Origin: an uncultured Lachnospiraceae bacterium
GTDB lineage: Bacteria > Bacillota > Clostridia > Lachnospirales > Lachnospiraceae
Length of the DNA stretch: 64,000 bases
Direction of reading: 5' to 3'
Assembly: GCA_947565425.1 (NCBI GenBank)
Contig: CANOFW010000017.1
Coordinates: forward strand, 1 to 64,000
The notes beneath the pieces were generated by a model. It had not been told where the DNA came from, did not search any database, and saw nothing but the letters and a program-made list of their open reading frames with translations. This document shows positions 24,796 to 31,509 of the stretch, in pieces (positions within the stretch are counted from its first letter, which is position 1; each line of letters opens with the position of its first letter). The position numbers and the translations under genes were made by a program.

Positions 24796-24819
24796 AATAA
24801 TATAAATTATTGTCAGAAA

Positions 24820-24960
24820 TTACCTGTTCTCACAACTCTGGTTGCCGACTGTACAGCTTGTCTTGCAAGCAGACTGGCAAGAAGTCTGGCATTCGCCACA
24901 GCCGCCTTTTTTCACTGTGTTCTGTAACTTTCTAGTATTTAATGTCTTTACATGCTTCAT
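24820..24960 (-). CDS. scfA: SCIFF (six-cysteines-in-forty-five) ranthipeptide precursor
   Basis: A 46-residue peptide with exactly six Cys (positions 21, 24, 28, 32, 36 and 43) in its C-terminal half and the leader MKHVKTLNTRKLQNTVKKGG, which is the SCIFF hallmark. The ATG at 24960 follows AGGAAAGGAAG; a longer reading from 25041 is not supported. In the known family ScfB links Cys to nearby residues through thioethers, and the product has been linked with clostridial cell-cell signalling. The maturase follows directly, then secDF. Confidence 0.96.
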   Translation of the reverse strand: MKHVKTLNTRKLQNTVKKGGCGECQTSCQSACKTSCTVGNQSCENR

Positions 24961-25140
24961 AATTATTCTTCCTTTCCTATGCGCACTCCGGCGCGTATCA
25001 TATCTTGCGATATTACAGCATGATTTGCTTCGCAAAAGCATGCTGACCTATGCGCACTCCGGCGCGTATCATATCTTGCGATATTATACCATACTTCCCT
25101 CAAAATGCAAAGCATTTTTTATTTCATTTGTAACTGTAAG

Positions 25141-25431
25141 CAAGCTGACGTTACTTTTCACACAGCAGCCAGACACTTGCTGTCTGGTTGCGTAAGAACA
25201 TGATACAGTAAGTGATTTTTGCTTCGCGAAGCGAACTTTCATGCAAAAATCACCAGTTACTGGTCACGGAGTGAACAGTAACAAGCTGACGTTACTTTTC
25301 ACACAGCAGCCAGACACTTGCTGTCTGGTTGCGTAAGAACATGATACAGTAAGTGATTTTTGCTTCGCGAAGCGAACTTTCATGCAAAAATCACCAGTTA
25401 CTGGTCACGGAGTGAACAGTAACAAGCTGAC
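25141..25431. repeat. Tandem 141-bp repeat, two copies plus 9 bases
   Basis: The units start at 25141 and 25282 and appear identical; CAAGCTGAC starts again at 25423. Each unit has three hairpins: CCAGACA/TGTCTGG with a five-base loop; GTGATTTTTGC/GCAAAAATCAC, an 11-bp stem; and GTTACTG...CAGTAAC with an inner TCAC/GTGA. No ORF of note is inside. The identity of the two copies implies recent duplication or gene conversion. Confidence 0.9.
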
Positions 25432-25470
25432 CCGCACCCCGCAGCAAGAACGCCGACAACGTTCTTGAAT
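25424..25470. repeat. Dispersed repeat, copy 1 (AAGCTGACCCGCAC type)
   Basis: AAGCTGACCCGCACCCCGCA followed by GCAAGAACGCCGACAACGTT matches, on the opposite strand, the sequence at about 54650-54695, with few changes. Both copies lie in intergenic DNA next to minus-strand genes. Confidence 0.7.
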
Positions 25471-25485
25471 TTTCCAGTTATCACC

Positions 25486-26244
25486 TTACAAGTTGATATC
25501 CAACTCTACCGGGCAATGATCGGAACCGAGAACCTCCGTATGAATTTTGGCATCTTCTAATTTATCCTGCAATTCCTCGGACACCACAAAATAATCAATC
25601 CGCCATCCGGCATTTTTCTCCCTTGCCTTAAAGCGATACGACCACCAGGAATAGATTTGCTCTGCATCCGGGTAAAAATAACGAAATGTATCAATGTACC
25701 CATGATTTAATATTTCAGAAAATTTCTCTCGCTCCTCATCGGTAAATCCCGCGTTCCTCCGGTTGGTCTTAGGATTCTTCAAATCAATTTCCTGATGCGC
25801 CACATTGAGGTCACCGCAGAATATCACCGGTTTTTTCGCCTTCAGTCCGTCCAAATAAGCTAAAAATGCTTCTTCCCATTGCATACGGTAGGGAAGCCTT
25901 GCCAGCTCATTTTGAGAATTAGGTGTGTAACAGGTTACCAGGTAATAGGATTCATACTCCAACGTAATCACACGCCCTTCCTTGTCATGCGCTTCCTCAC
26001 CAATGCCATATACCACCGACAACGGTTCATGTTTCGTAAATATTGCCGTGCCAGAATATCCTTTTTTCTGCGCATAATTCCAGTAATCATAATACCCTTG
26101 CGGCAAATCTAGCGAAATCTGTCCTTCCTGTAGCTTCGTCTCCTGTACGCAGAAGAAATCTGCGTCCACTTCCCGAAAGAACTCCAGGAAGCCTTTCTGT
26201 ACGCAGGCGCGCAGGCCATTTACATTCCATGAGATTAATTTCAT
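25486..26244 (-). CDS. exoA: Exodeoxyribonuclease III (AP endonuclease, ExoA/Xth)
   Basis: A 252-residue endonuclease/exonuclease/phosphatase family protein. Seen motifs are WNVNGLRA at the start, QETKL with the metal-binding Glu, [12 protein letters not shown] with the catalytic Asp/Asn, SWWSYR and the C-terminal [11 protein letters not shown] with the catalytic His. It cleaves abasic sites in base-excision repair and degrades 3' ends. The length and end match ExoA of Firmicutes. It stands alone between repeats and a broken membrane gene. Confidence 0.95.
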   Translation of the reverse strand: MKLISWNVNGLRACVQKGFLEFFREVDADFFCVQETKLQEGQISLDLPQGYYDYWNYAQKKGYSGTAIFTKHEPLSVVYGIGEEAHDKEGRVITLEYESYYLVTCYTPNSQNELARLPYRMQWEEAFLAYLDGLKAKKPVIFCGDLNVAHQEIDLKNPKTNRRNAGFTDEEREKFSEILNHGYIDTFRYFYPDAEQIYSWWSYRFKAREKNAGWRIDYFVVSEELQDKLEDAKIHTEVLGSDHCPVELDINL

Positions 26245-26397
26245 ATTCGAGTGCTCCTTTACTTTTTTAATTTGAGATTGTAAAGATTATTATATCATTA
26301 CAAACACATGCAAAACAACGTCAATATGTTTTGAAGGAGAAATCTGAAAGACAAATTGGAAGTTCACGCTTTCGTACTCGAAATATTCTTGTCATTT

Positions 26398-26942
26398 CTA
26401 ACAAAGCAATGTCATTACAAACGCAACGATTATCAATATATGCAATACTATATGATATAAATCTGGAACATATCTTCCACTCACATCTATCAATTTAATA
26501 CAGTCCCAAAAATAAGCAATCTTTTTATCCATATCTCCCATAAATCCACTACCAAATATAGCATACCATTCATGACTCAAAAACTGGGTAGTCAAATACC
26601 CCGCAGCAAGCTACGGGGCATGACCTAGCTTGTTCTTTCCGCCCCAAGGGGCGGGGTATTTGACCCTCGCGGCATTCGCCAAATATCCGCGCAAGCGCGG
26701 CTGCTTGGCTCATTGCTCGCGGGAATAAACCACATTCCCAACCAAGCTAAATGTATGTTTCTTCCTATTTTTCCTACTATCAAGCATAAAACAAATGTAA
26801 TTGTTGGAATAAGCATAAATATCCATTCTTCCTTAAACGCACCTGTTACCAAGTATTTGTCTCCAATCTTCAATCCTGTCATTGAAAGAAAATACCACAG
26901 TAAAAGAATCACATTTCCAATTATTAAATGCGTTTTTTTCAT
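26398..26942 (-). pseudogene. Membrane protein gene interrupted by a palindromic element
   Basis: The 5' part (26942 down to about 26729) encodes MKKTHLIIGNVILLLWYF... with three hydrophobic segments up to LAWLGMWF. The frame then runs into a 138-base palindromic element (26591-26728) and out into an unrelated tail. The 3' part resumes after it with TQFLSHEWYAIFGSGFMGD and continues to VLHILIIVAFVMTLLC. Joining the parts gives a plausible protein of about 135 residues with four membrane segments. The function of the intact protein is unknown to me. The gene is most likely inactive. Confidence 0.7.
26591..26728. mobile_element. Palindromic insertion element (MITE/REP-like)
   Basis: GTCAAATACCCCGC (26591-26604) and GCGGGGTATTTGAC (26651-26664) are perfect 14-bp inverted repeats. 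Between and beside them are three hairpins with AA loops: AGC-AA-GCT inside CCCCG/CGGGG, CCGCCCC-AA-GGGGCGG, and CCGCGC-AA-GCGCGG. No transposase is encoded. Insertion inside the coding sequence of a membrane protein shows that the element moved. There is no clear target-site duplication, as would be expected of elements mobilised by an IS200/IS605-type (HUH) transposase. Confidence 0.65.
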
Positions 26943-27054
26943 ATATGACATCACTCCTAAATAACAAATTATCAACAAATACTATCCAAATTCAGACAAA
27001 CAAAAAACTCACAACTGATAAATATTTTCTATCAGCTATGAGCTTTCGACTACA

Positions 27055-27128
27055 TAGCGGAAGAGGGATTTGAACCCCCGACACCACGGGTATGAACCGT
27101 GTGCTCTCGCCAACTGAGCTATTCCGCC
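27055..27128 (-). tRNA. tRNA-Met (anticodon CAT)
   Basis: The minus strand folds into a cloverleaf: acceptor GGCGGAA with TTCCGCT plus A73, D arm GCTCAGTTGGCGAGAGC, anticodon loop with CAT, and T loop TTCAAAT. The 3' CCA is not encoded. G1 faces U72. The absence of CCA and the GGCGGAA start match elongator tRNA-Met of Clostridia; a tRNA-Ile with lysidine cannot be fully excluded by anticodon alone. It is 26 bases downstream of a tRNA-Val on the same strand. Confidence 0.94.
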
Positions 27129-27154
27129 AAAATAACAATTTTAAATATAAAAAG

Positions 27155-27227
27155 TGGGACCTACAGGGCTCGAACCTGTGACCCTCTGCTTGTAAGGCAG
27201 ATGCTCTCCCAGCTGAGCTAAGATCCC
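27155..27227 (-). tRNA. tRNA-Val (anticodon TAC)
   Basis: The minus strand gives a cloverleaf with acceptor GGGATCT pairing AGGTCCC, A73, D arm GCTCAGCTGGGAGAGC, anticodon stem TCTGC/GCAGA with loop CTTACAA (anticodon TAC), and T loop TTCGAGC. CCA is not encoded. It is transcribed just before the tRNA-Met, so both are likely cut from one transcript. Confidence 0.95.
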
Positions 27228-27338
27228 ACGCTCTTCGGTCTCTGACCGACTGCTTGTCTATTATAATACCATTTCATGCCAAATGTCAAGGTGTTTTTTT
27301 ATTTTTATAAAAAAAGCGCACTGAATTGTTACATTTGA

Positions 27339-27367
27339 TTGACTTTTCGCTTATTTAATGGTACTCT
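27339..27367 (+). promoter_or_regulatory. SigA-type promoter for the iron-containing alcohol dehydrogenase
   Basis: TTGACT (27339-27344), a 17-base spacer and TACTCT (27362-27367) form a good vegetative promoter about 78 bases before the ATG of the dehydrogenase gene. Confidence 0.7.
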
Positions 27368-27444
27368 TTTGTTAAGATGTTACAATATTTAGGCGTTATT
27401 TGCCTTTATTATTATCTTATAAAATATTATTCAAGGAGGTTTTT

Positions 27445-28635
27445 ATGGCACGTTTTACATTACCAAGAGACTTATATCACGGAAAAGGTTCTTTAGAGGA
27501 ATTGAAGAACCTGATTGGAAAAAAAGCAATTATCGTTGTAGGCGGCGGCTCCATGCGACGTTTCGGTTTTCTTGACCGCGCGGTTGATTATTTAAAGGAA
27601 GCCGGCATGGAAGTGGAATTATTTGAAAATGTAGAGCCCGACCCCAGCGTGGAGACTGTTATGAAGGGCGCAGAGAAAATGCGCGAATTTGAGCCAGACT
27701 GGATTATCTCTATGGGCGGCGGTTCTCCGATTGACGCGGCCAAGGCTATGTGGGCGTTTTATGAATATCCCGAGACAACCTTTGAAGATTTGATTACACC
27801 GTTTAACTTCCCCACATTGCGGACAAAAGCGAAATTCTGCGCAATCCCCTCTACATCTGGAACTGCTACGGAAGTAACGGCGTTTTCCGTTATTACCGAT
27901 TATGCCAAAGGCATCAAATACCCGCTGGCTGATTTCAACATTACTCCGGACGTTGCCATCGTTGACCCGGCGCTCGCTGAGACAATGCCTAAGAAACTGA
28001 CTGCGCATACCGGAATGGACGCTATGACACATGCGATTGAAGCCTATGTATCGACGCTCCACTGCGACTATACCGATCCTCTGGCATTACATGCTATTAA
28101 GATGATACATAGGGATCTGAAAGCTTCTTTCGACGGAGACATGGACGCGCGCGACCGTATGCACAATGCACAGTGTCTTGCTGGAATGGCATTCTCCAAC
28201 GCTCTGCTGGGAATCGTTCACTCCATGGCGCATAAGACCGGAGCTGCCTACAGCGGCGGACATATCGTACATGGATGTGCAAATGCCATGTACCTGCCCA
28301 AAGTAATCAAATACAATGCTAAGAACGCAGAAGCGGCAGAACGCTATGCGCAGATTGCTACTTTCATTGGCTTGAAAGGAGATTCCACGGACGCACTGGT
28401 AGACGCATTGATTGCGGAATTGAAATCTATGAATGCCTCCCTGGAAATCCCTGCCTGCATCAAGGATTATGAAGGCGGCATCATTGATGAGAAGGAGTTT
28501 ATGGATAAGCTGCCCGAGGTTGCAAAATTGGCAATTTCCGACGCTTGCACCGGCTCCAACCCCAGAATCCCCACACCAGAAGAAATGGAAAAGCTGTTAA
28601 AAGCTTGCTTCTATGATGAGGAAATTGATTTCTAA
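27445..28635 (+). CDS. Iron-containing alcohol dehydrogenase (butanol dehydrogenase-like)
   Basis: A 396-residue group III alcohol dehydrogenase. NAD(P) binding is shown by VGGGSMRRFG and SMGGGSPIDAAKAMW; the iron site is formed by Asp in VDPALAETMPKKLTAHTGMDAMTHAIEAYVS, then His residues in that segment and in GIVHSMAHKTGAAYSGGHIVHGCANA. These enzymes reduce aldehydes (acetaldehyde, butyraldehyde) to alcohols in fermentation. The start at 27445 has a perfect AAGGAGGT; the longer reading frame upstream is not supported. It has its own promoter and terminator, so it is a single-gene unit. Confidence 0.94.
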   Translation: MARFTLPRDLYHGKGSLEELKNLIGKKAIIVVGGGSMRRFGFLDRAVDYLKEAGMEVELFENVEPDPSVETVMKGAEKMREFEPDWIISMGGGSPIDAAKAMWAFYEYPETTFEDLITPFNFPTLRTKAKFCAIPSTSGTATEVTAFSVITDYAKGIKYPLADFNITPDVAIVDPALAETMPKKLTAHTGMDAMTHAIEAYVSTLHCDYTDPLALHAIKMIHRDLKASFDGDMDARDRMHNAQCLAGMAFSNALLGIVHSMAHKTGAAYSGGHIVHGCANAMYLPKVIKYNAKNAEAAERYAQIATFIGLKGDSTDALVDALIAELKSMNASLEIPACIKDYEGGIIDEKEFMDKLPEVAKLAISDACTGSNPRIPTPEEMEKLLKACFYDEEIDF

Positions 28636-28659
28636 CAAGCATTAAACCTAACACATACA

Positions 28660-28700
28660 AACGCTGTGCAAAAGGTTAGACCAATTGCACAGCGTTATTT
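28660..28700 (+). terminator. Intrinsic terminator after the alcohol dehydrogenase gene
   Basis: AACGCTGTGCAA (28660-28671) and TTGCACAGCGTT (28685-28696) form a perfect 12-bp stem followed by ATTTTCAT. Confidence 0.85.
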
Positions 28701-28743
28701 TCATCTAAGATAAAAATGATATGCCCACTTTGTTCTCTTACAC

Positions 28744-29442
28744 TTAAATCTGCGGCAGCATATGTTCCACCAAAGCTGCGGAATGCGCTGCCGCTGCCTT
28801 TTCAAACGTCGGATAATCCATCTCAGCGCTATCATCCGCTTTATCAGAAATTGCACGGATAATTACGAACGGTACATGGTTGAGATAAGCGGCATGAGCA
28901 ATGGACGCTCCCTCCATTTCCACACAAAATCCCTGAAAATTCTCAATGATGGTTTCTTTGATCTGTTTATCGCTGACAAACTGGTCTCCGCTGACCACTC
29001 TTCCCTCGTATACCTTAATATCGGGATTGACTTCTCTGCAAACAGAGGAAGCAAGTGCAGTCAAATGCTCGTCCGCCGGAAACGCCAGACACCCCATCTG
29101 CGGAACCTCGCCCAAGGGATAACCAAATACGCGCACATCCACATCATGGTGCAGCGCATCGGTAGACACGACAATATCACCGATGTTAATTTCATTTTTC
29201 AAAGAACCAGCAACCCCCGTATTGATTATATGGCTCACCTGAAAACAATCACACAGAATCTGCGTACAGAGCGCGGCGTTTACTTTGCCGATTCCACTGC
29301 GCACAATCACAACATTTGTACCGTTTAATGTCCCTTCCAAAAATTCCATGGAAGCTCTCTCTTCTTTGCGTTGGATTGTCATTTTCCCCTTCAATTCCTC
29401 TACTTCCAGCTCCATAGCGCCGATAATTCCTATTTTCTTCAT
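28744..29442 (-). CDS. mtnN: 5'-methylthioadenosine/S-adenosylhomocysteine nucleosidase
   Basis: A 232-residue nucleosidase. Motifs are GIIGAMELEVEELKGKM at the start, SGIGKVNAALCTQ, GVAGSLKNEINIGDIVVS, VEMEGASIAHAA with the catalytic Glu pair, and IRAISDKADD with the catalytic Asp. It removes adenine from SAH and MTA, giving S-ribosylhomocysteine for LuxS. The start follows GGGAGGAACAT. It lies 64 bases downstream of luxS on the same strand, forming the activated methyl cycle and AI-2 pair. Confidence 0.95.
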   Translation of the reverse strand: MKKIGIIGAMELEVEELKGKMTIQRKEERASMEFLEGTLNGTNVVIVRSGIGKVNAALCTQILCDCFQVSHIINTGVAGSLKNEINIGDIVVSTDALHHDVDVRVFGYPLGEVPQMGCLAFPADEHLTALASSVCREVNPDIKVYEGRVVSGDQFVSDKQIKETIIENFQGFCVEMEGASIAHAAYLNHVPFVIIRAISDKADDSAEMDYPTFEKAAAAHSAALVEHMLPQI

Positions 29443-29506
29443 ATGTTCCTCCCTAAGATGATTTTTGCCAGGCCCCGTTCGTCCGGCTAATAAGCTGCGC
29501 ACTCTC

Positions 29507-29986
29507 TCATTGCGGATAGACCAAATGCGCCTCGTCAATATGGTACAAGGTCTGCTTCAGATAGCGGTCAGCAAGATAATTTGCCATTCCCAGGTTCATA
29601 TCCAGATAATTCCCGCAATCCTTCGCACTCGCGCCCGGCACCTCATCCTTGAAATCCCGAATAAATTCAAACAGCTCTGTAATCAGTTTCACAATATCCT
29701 TCGACTCATAATCGCCTGCCAACAGCAGATAAAAGCCCGTGCGACATCCCATCGGCCCAAAGTAAATAGTTTTATCACCAAATTGCGGATGGTTGCGCAA
29801 ATATGTCGCCGCTAAATGCTCTATCGTATGAACTTCCGCCGTATTCATCACCGGCTCGTCGTTGGGGGAAGTCATACGCAAATCAAAAGTCGTAATTACC
29901 TCCTGCCCCACAGGATCCTTCCTGGACACATAAATTCCCGGCTCCAGCTTAATATGGTCGATTGTAAAACTTGTTATTTTTTCCAT
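29507..29986 (-). CDS. luxS: S-ribosylhomocysteine lyase (LuxS)
   Basis: A 159-residue LuxS. The zinc ligands are seen in HTIEHLAATYLR (HxxEH) and in ASAKDCGNY; the catalytic Cys is in GPMGCRTGFY. It splits S-ribosylhomocysteine to homocysteine and DPD, the precursor of AI-2. The start MEKITSFTIDHIKL matches the family and has GAGAGGAAG in front; a start ten residues upstream is not needed. Two copies of a GC-rich direct repeat lie upstream (30043-30122). Confidence 0.96.
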   Translation of the reverse strand: MEKITSFTIDHIKLEPGIYVSRKDPVGQEVITTFDLRMTSPNDEPVMNTAEVHTIEHLAATYLRNHPQFGDKTIYFGPMGCRTGFYLLLAGDYESKDIVKLITELFEFIRDFKDEVPGASAKDCGNYLDMNLGMANYLADRYLKQTLYHIDEAHLVYPQ

Positions 29987-30039
29987 CTTCCTCTCTCCTT
30001 TTCCCTCTTTGCTCATTTTCCTTCACTCATATTCGCCTG

Positions 30040-30124
30040 TGATTTTGCCCACGGCGCAAATCCGGCGTTCGCCTCTCATATACGCCATGCTTCCTATGAT
30101 TTGCCCACGGCGCGATCCGGCGTC
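30040..30124. repeat. GC-rich direct repeat upstream of luxS
   Basis: GATTTTGCCCACGGCGCAAA then TCCGGCGT (30043-30070) recurs as GATTTGCCCACGGCGCGATC then CGGCGT (30098-30122). The two copies are 55 bases apart. They resemble in composition the GCGCACTCCGGCGCG repeats near the SCIFF gene. The spacer has no gene. Confidence 0.7.
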
Positions 30125-30136
30125 CACATTATCCGC

Positions 30137-30784
30137 TCAATGCGGTGGCGCCATGTATTTATCTGCCACCTCTGGTAACTGAGGCAATTTTTCAATATAA
30201 GGAACCTCAGCTTCTACCGTCCCATATCCTGTTCTTGCGTGGATAAAGGGCAATCCAGCCTTTACTGCGGCAAGGTAATCCCCCTGTGTGTCCCCCACAT
30301 AAACGGCAACGTCCAAATGGTTCCGCTCTGTTACCAAACGGATATTATACCCTTTGTCCCTACCGGTTCCGCCAAAACTCTCAAAATCGTCAAAATATTT
30401 CCCCAGCTTATGATATTCCAAAAACGCTTCGATATATCCTACCTGACAATTGCTTACGATATACAGATGAATCCCCTGTTTCTGCAATTCTTGTAATGTT
30501 TCTTCAAGCCCCTGTAAAAGTTGTCCGCCATAACGGCGGATATATTCATTTTCCTCCTCGCAGCAATACTCCAACAGTTCCCTTCGTTTCGCGAAATCAA
30601 GCGTATCAAAAAGAATATCGGCAATCTCCGTCATGCTCTTTCCCATGACGCTCTGGATCATTTCGGTTGTTATTTCCATTTCCAGGTCTGCATGTTTTTT
30701 CAAAGCTTCCGACCAGGAAATTGCCACCTCTTCGGAAGAATCCCATAGCGTTCCATCCAAATCAAATAAAATTCCTTTTTTCAT
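30137..30784 (-). CDS. HAD-superfamily hydrolase (phosphoglycolate phosphatase-like)
   Basis: A 215-residue HAD phosphatase with motif I DLDGTLWD (Asp nucleophile at about 9), an alpha-helical cap (about 20-80), motif II VSNCQ, and motif III/IV with KGYNIRLV and YVGDTQGDYLAAVKAG. It hydrolyses a small phosphate ester; phosphoglycolate phosphatase or a beta-phosphoglucomutase-like role are possible and cannot be told apart. The start has AGGAGA seven bases upstream. It ends upstream of luxS on the same strand with the repeat spacer in between. Confidence 0.88.
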   Translation of the reverse strand: MKKGILFDLDGTLWDSSEEVAISWSEALKKHADLEMEITTEMIQSVMGKSMTEIADILFDTLDFAKRRELLEYCCEEENEYIRRYGGQLLQGLEETLQELQKQGIHLYIVSNCQVGYIEAFLEYHKLGKYFDDFESFGGTGRDKGYNIRLVTERNHLDVAVYVGDTQGDYLAAVKAGLPFIHARTGYGTVEAEVPYIEKLPQLPEVADKYMAPPH

Positions 30785-30847
30785 TAATTTCTCCTTCATG
30801 AAACAATATTTGGCAAATCACGAACACATACGCTCACATTAGAGCCG

Positions 30848-31477
30848 TCAACTCCTGGAATCCAAATGCGCCTGTGGGTTTTCATCTTCAAATTCAAAGA
30901 TACACCTGTGATACGCATTGATTACATGCGTGTCCAGATATTTGTCATACCGCTTATGATCTCTCCCATAGGTCATATGCACATGCCCATGAAGAAAAAA
31001 TTTGGGATGGTATTTTTTCATCAGCGATTTAAACACCTGAAACCCCTGGTGCGGCAAATCCCGCCCATCATTGAGCTGGTATGCCGGCGCATGCGTCACC
31101 AAAATATCAAAGCCCCGTTTCCAAAAAAGCTTCAAGCGCAGCTTTGCTACCCTCTGCTTCATCTGCCATTCCGTATATTGATGCGTTCCCTGCTTATAGC
31201 GCATGGAACCGCCAAGCCCTAAAATGCGTACGCCCTCATAGACGAAGATTTGATCCTCGATACAGATGCAGCCCTCCGGCGGAGCTTTCTGATATTTTTC
31301 ATCGTGATTCCCATGCACATACAATACCGGTACATGAGAAAATGTTGCCAGAAACGAGAGGTAATGCGGATCTAAATCACCGCAGGAAATAATCAAATCC
31401 GCTCCTTCCAGCTTGCTTTTATGAAAATCATTCCACAAATAATTTGATTCTTCGTCCGCAATTGCCAGTATTTTCAT
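30848..31477 (-). CDS. Calcineurin-like metallophosphoesterase
   Basis: A 209-residue protein with metallophosphoesterase motifs: ISCGDLDPHYL (GD), VHGNHDE (GNHD), VTHAPAY (H) and FLHGHVHMTYG (GHxH). The N-terminal D-x-H motif is changed to ADEES, so one metal ligand is unusual; a similar variant is known in YfcE-like members. The substrate is unknown. The start at 31477 has GGGAGA eight bases upstream. It is followed after 60 bases by the HAD phosphatase gene. Confidence 0.87.
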   Translation of the reverse strand: MKILAIADEESNYLWNDFHKSKLEGADLIISCGDLDPHYLSFLATFSHVPVLYVHGNHDEKYQKAPPEGCICIEDQIFVYEGVRILGLGGSMRYKQGTHQYTEWQMKQRVAKLRLKLFWKRGFDILVTHAPAYQLNDGRDLPHQGFQVFKSLMKKYHPKFFLHGHVHMTYGRDHKRYDKYLDTHVINAYHRCIFEFEDENPQAHLDSRS

Positions 31478-31509
31478 GTACAATTCTCCCATGCCATTGT
31501 ATGTAAATT

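Larger units (their letters stand above)
24961..25485. repeat. Repeat array between the SCIFF operon and exoA
   Basis: A 525-base gap without a gene. It contains a 40-bp direct repeat (24976-25015 and 25047-25086, rich in GCGCACTCCGGCGCG) and two perfect copies of a 141-bp unit (25141-25281 and 25282-25422) plus the first 9 bases of a third. The end (25424-25470) belongs to another dispersed family also seen at about 54650-54700. Details are given in separate entries. Confidence 0.85.

Noticed and set aside
24820-25041. Longer version of the SCIFF precursor starting at 25041
   Set aside because: The extension covers the 40-bp repeat and lacks a ribosome-binding site; the ATG at 24960 has a strong one and gives the canonical 46 residues.
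24961-25485. Repeat array looked at as a possible CRISPR
   Set aside because: Units are 40 bp (two copies) and 141 bp (two copies), contiguous or nearly so, without unique spacers and without cas genes.
27055-27128. Reading the CAT-anticodon tRNA as tRNA-Ile2 or initiator tRNA
   Set aside because: No run of three G-C pairs in the anticodon stem as in initiator tRNA, and the body looks like elongator tRNA-Met; Ile2 cannot be excluded completely but is less likely.
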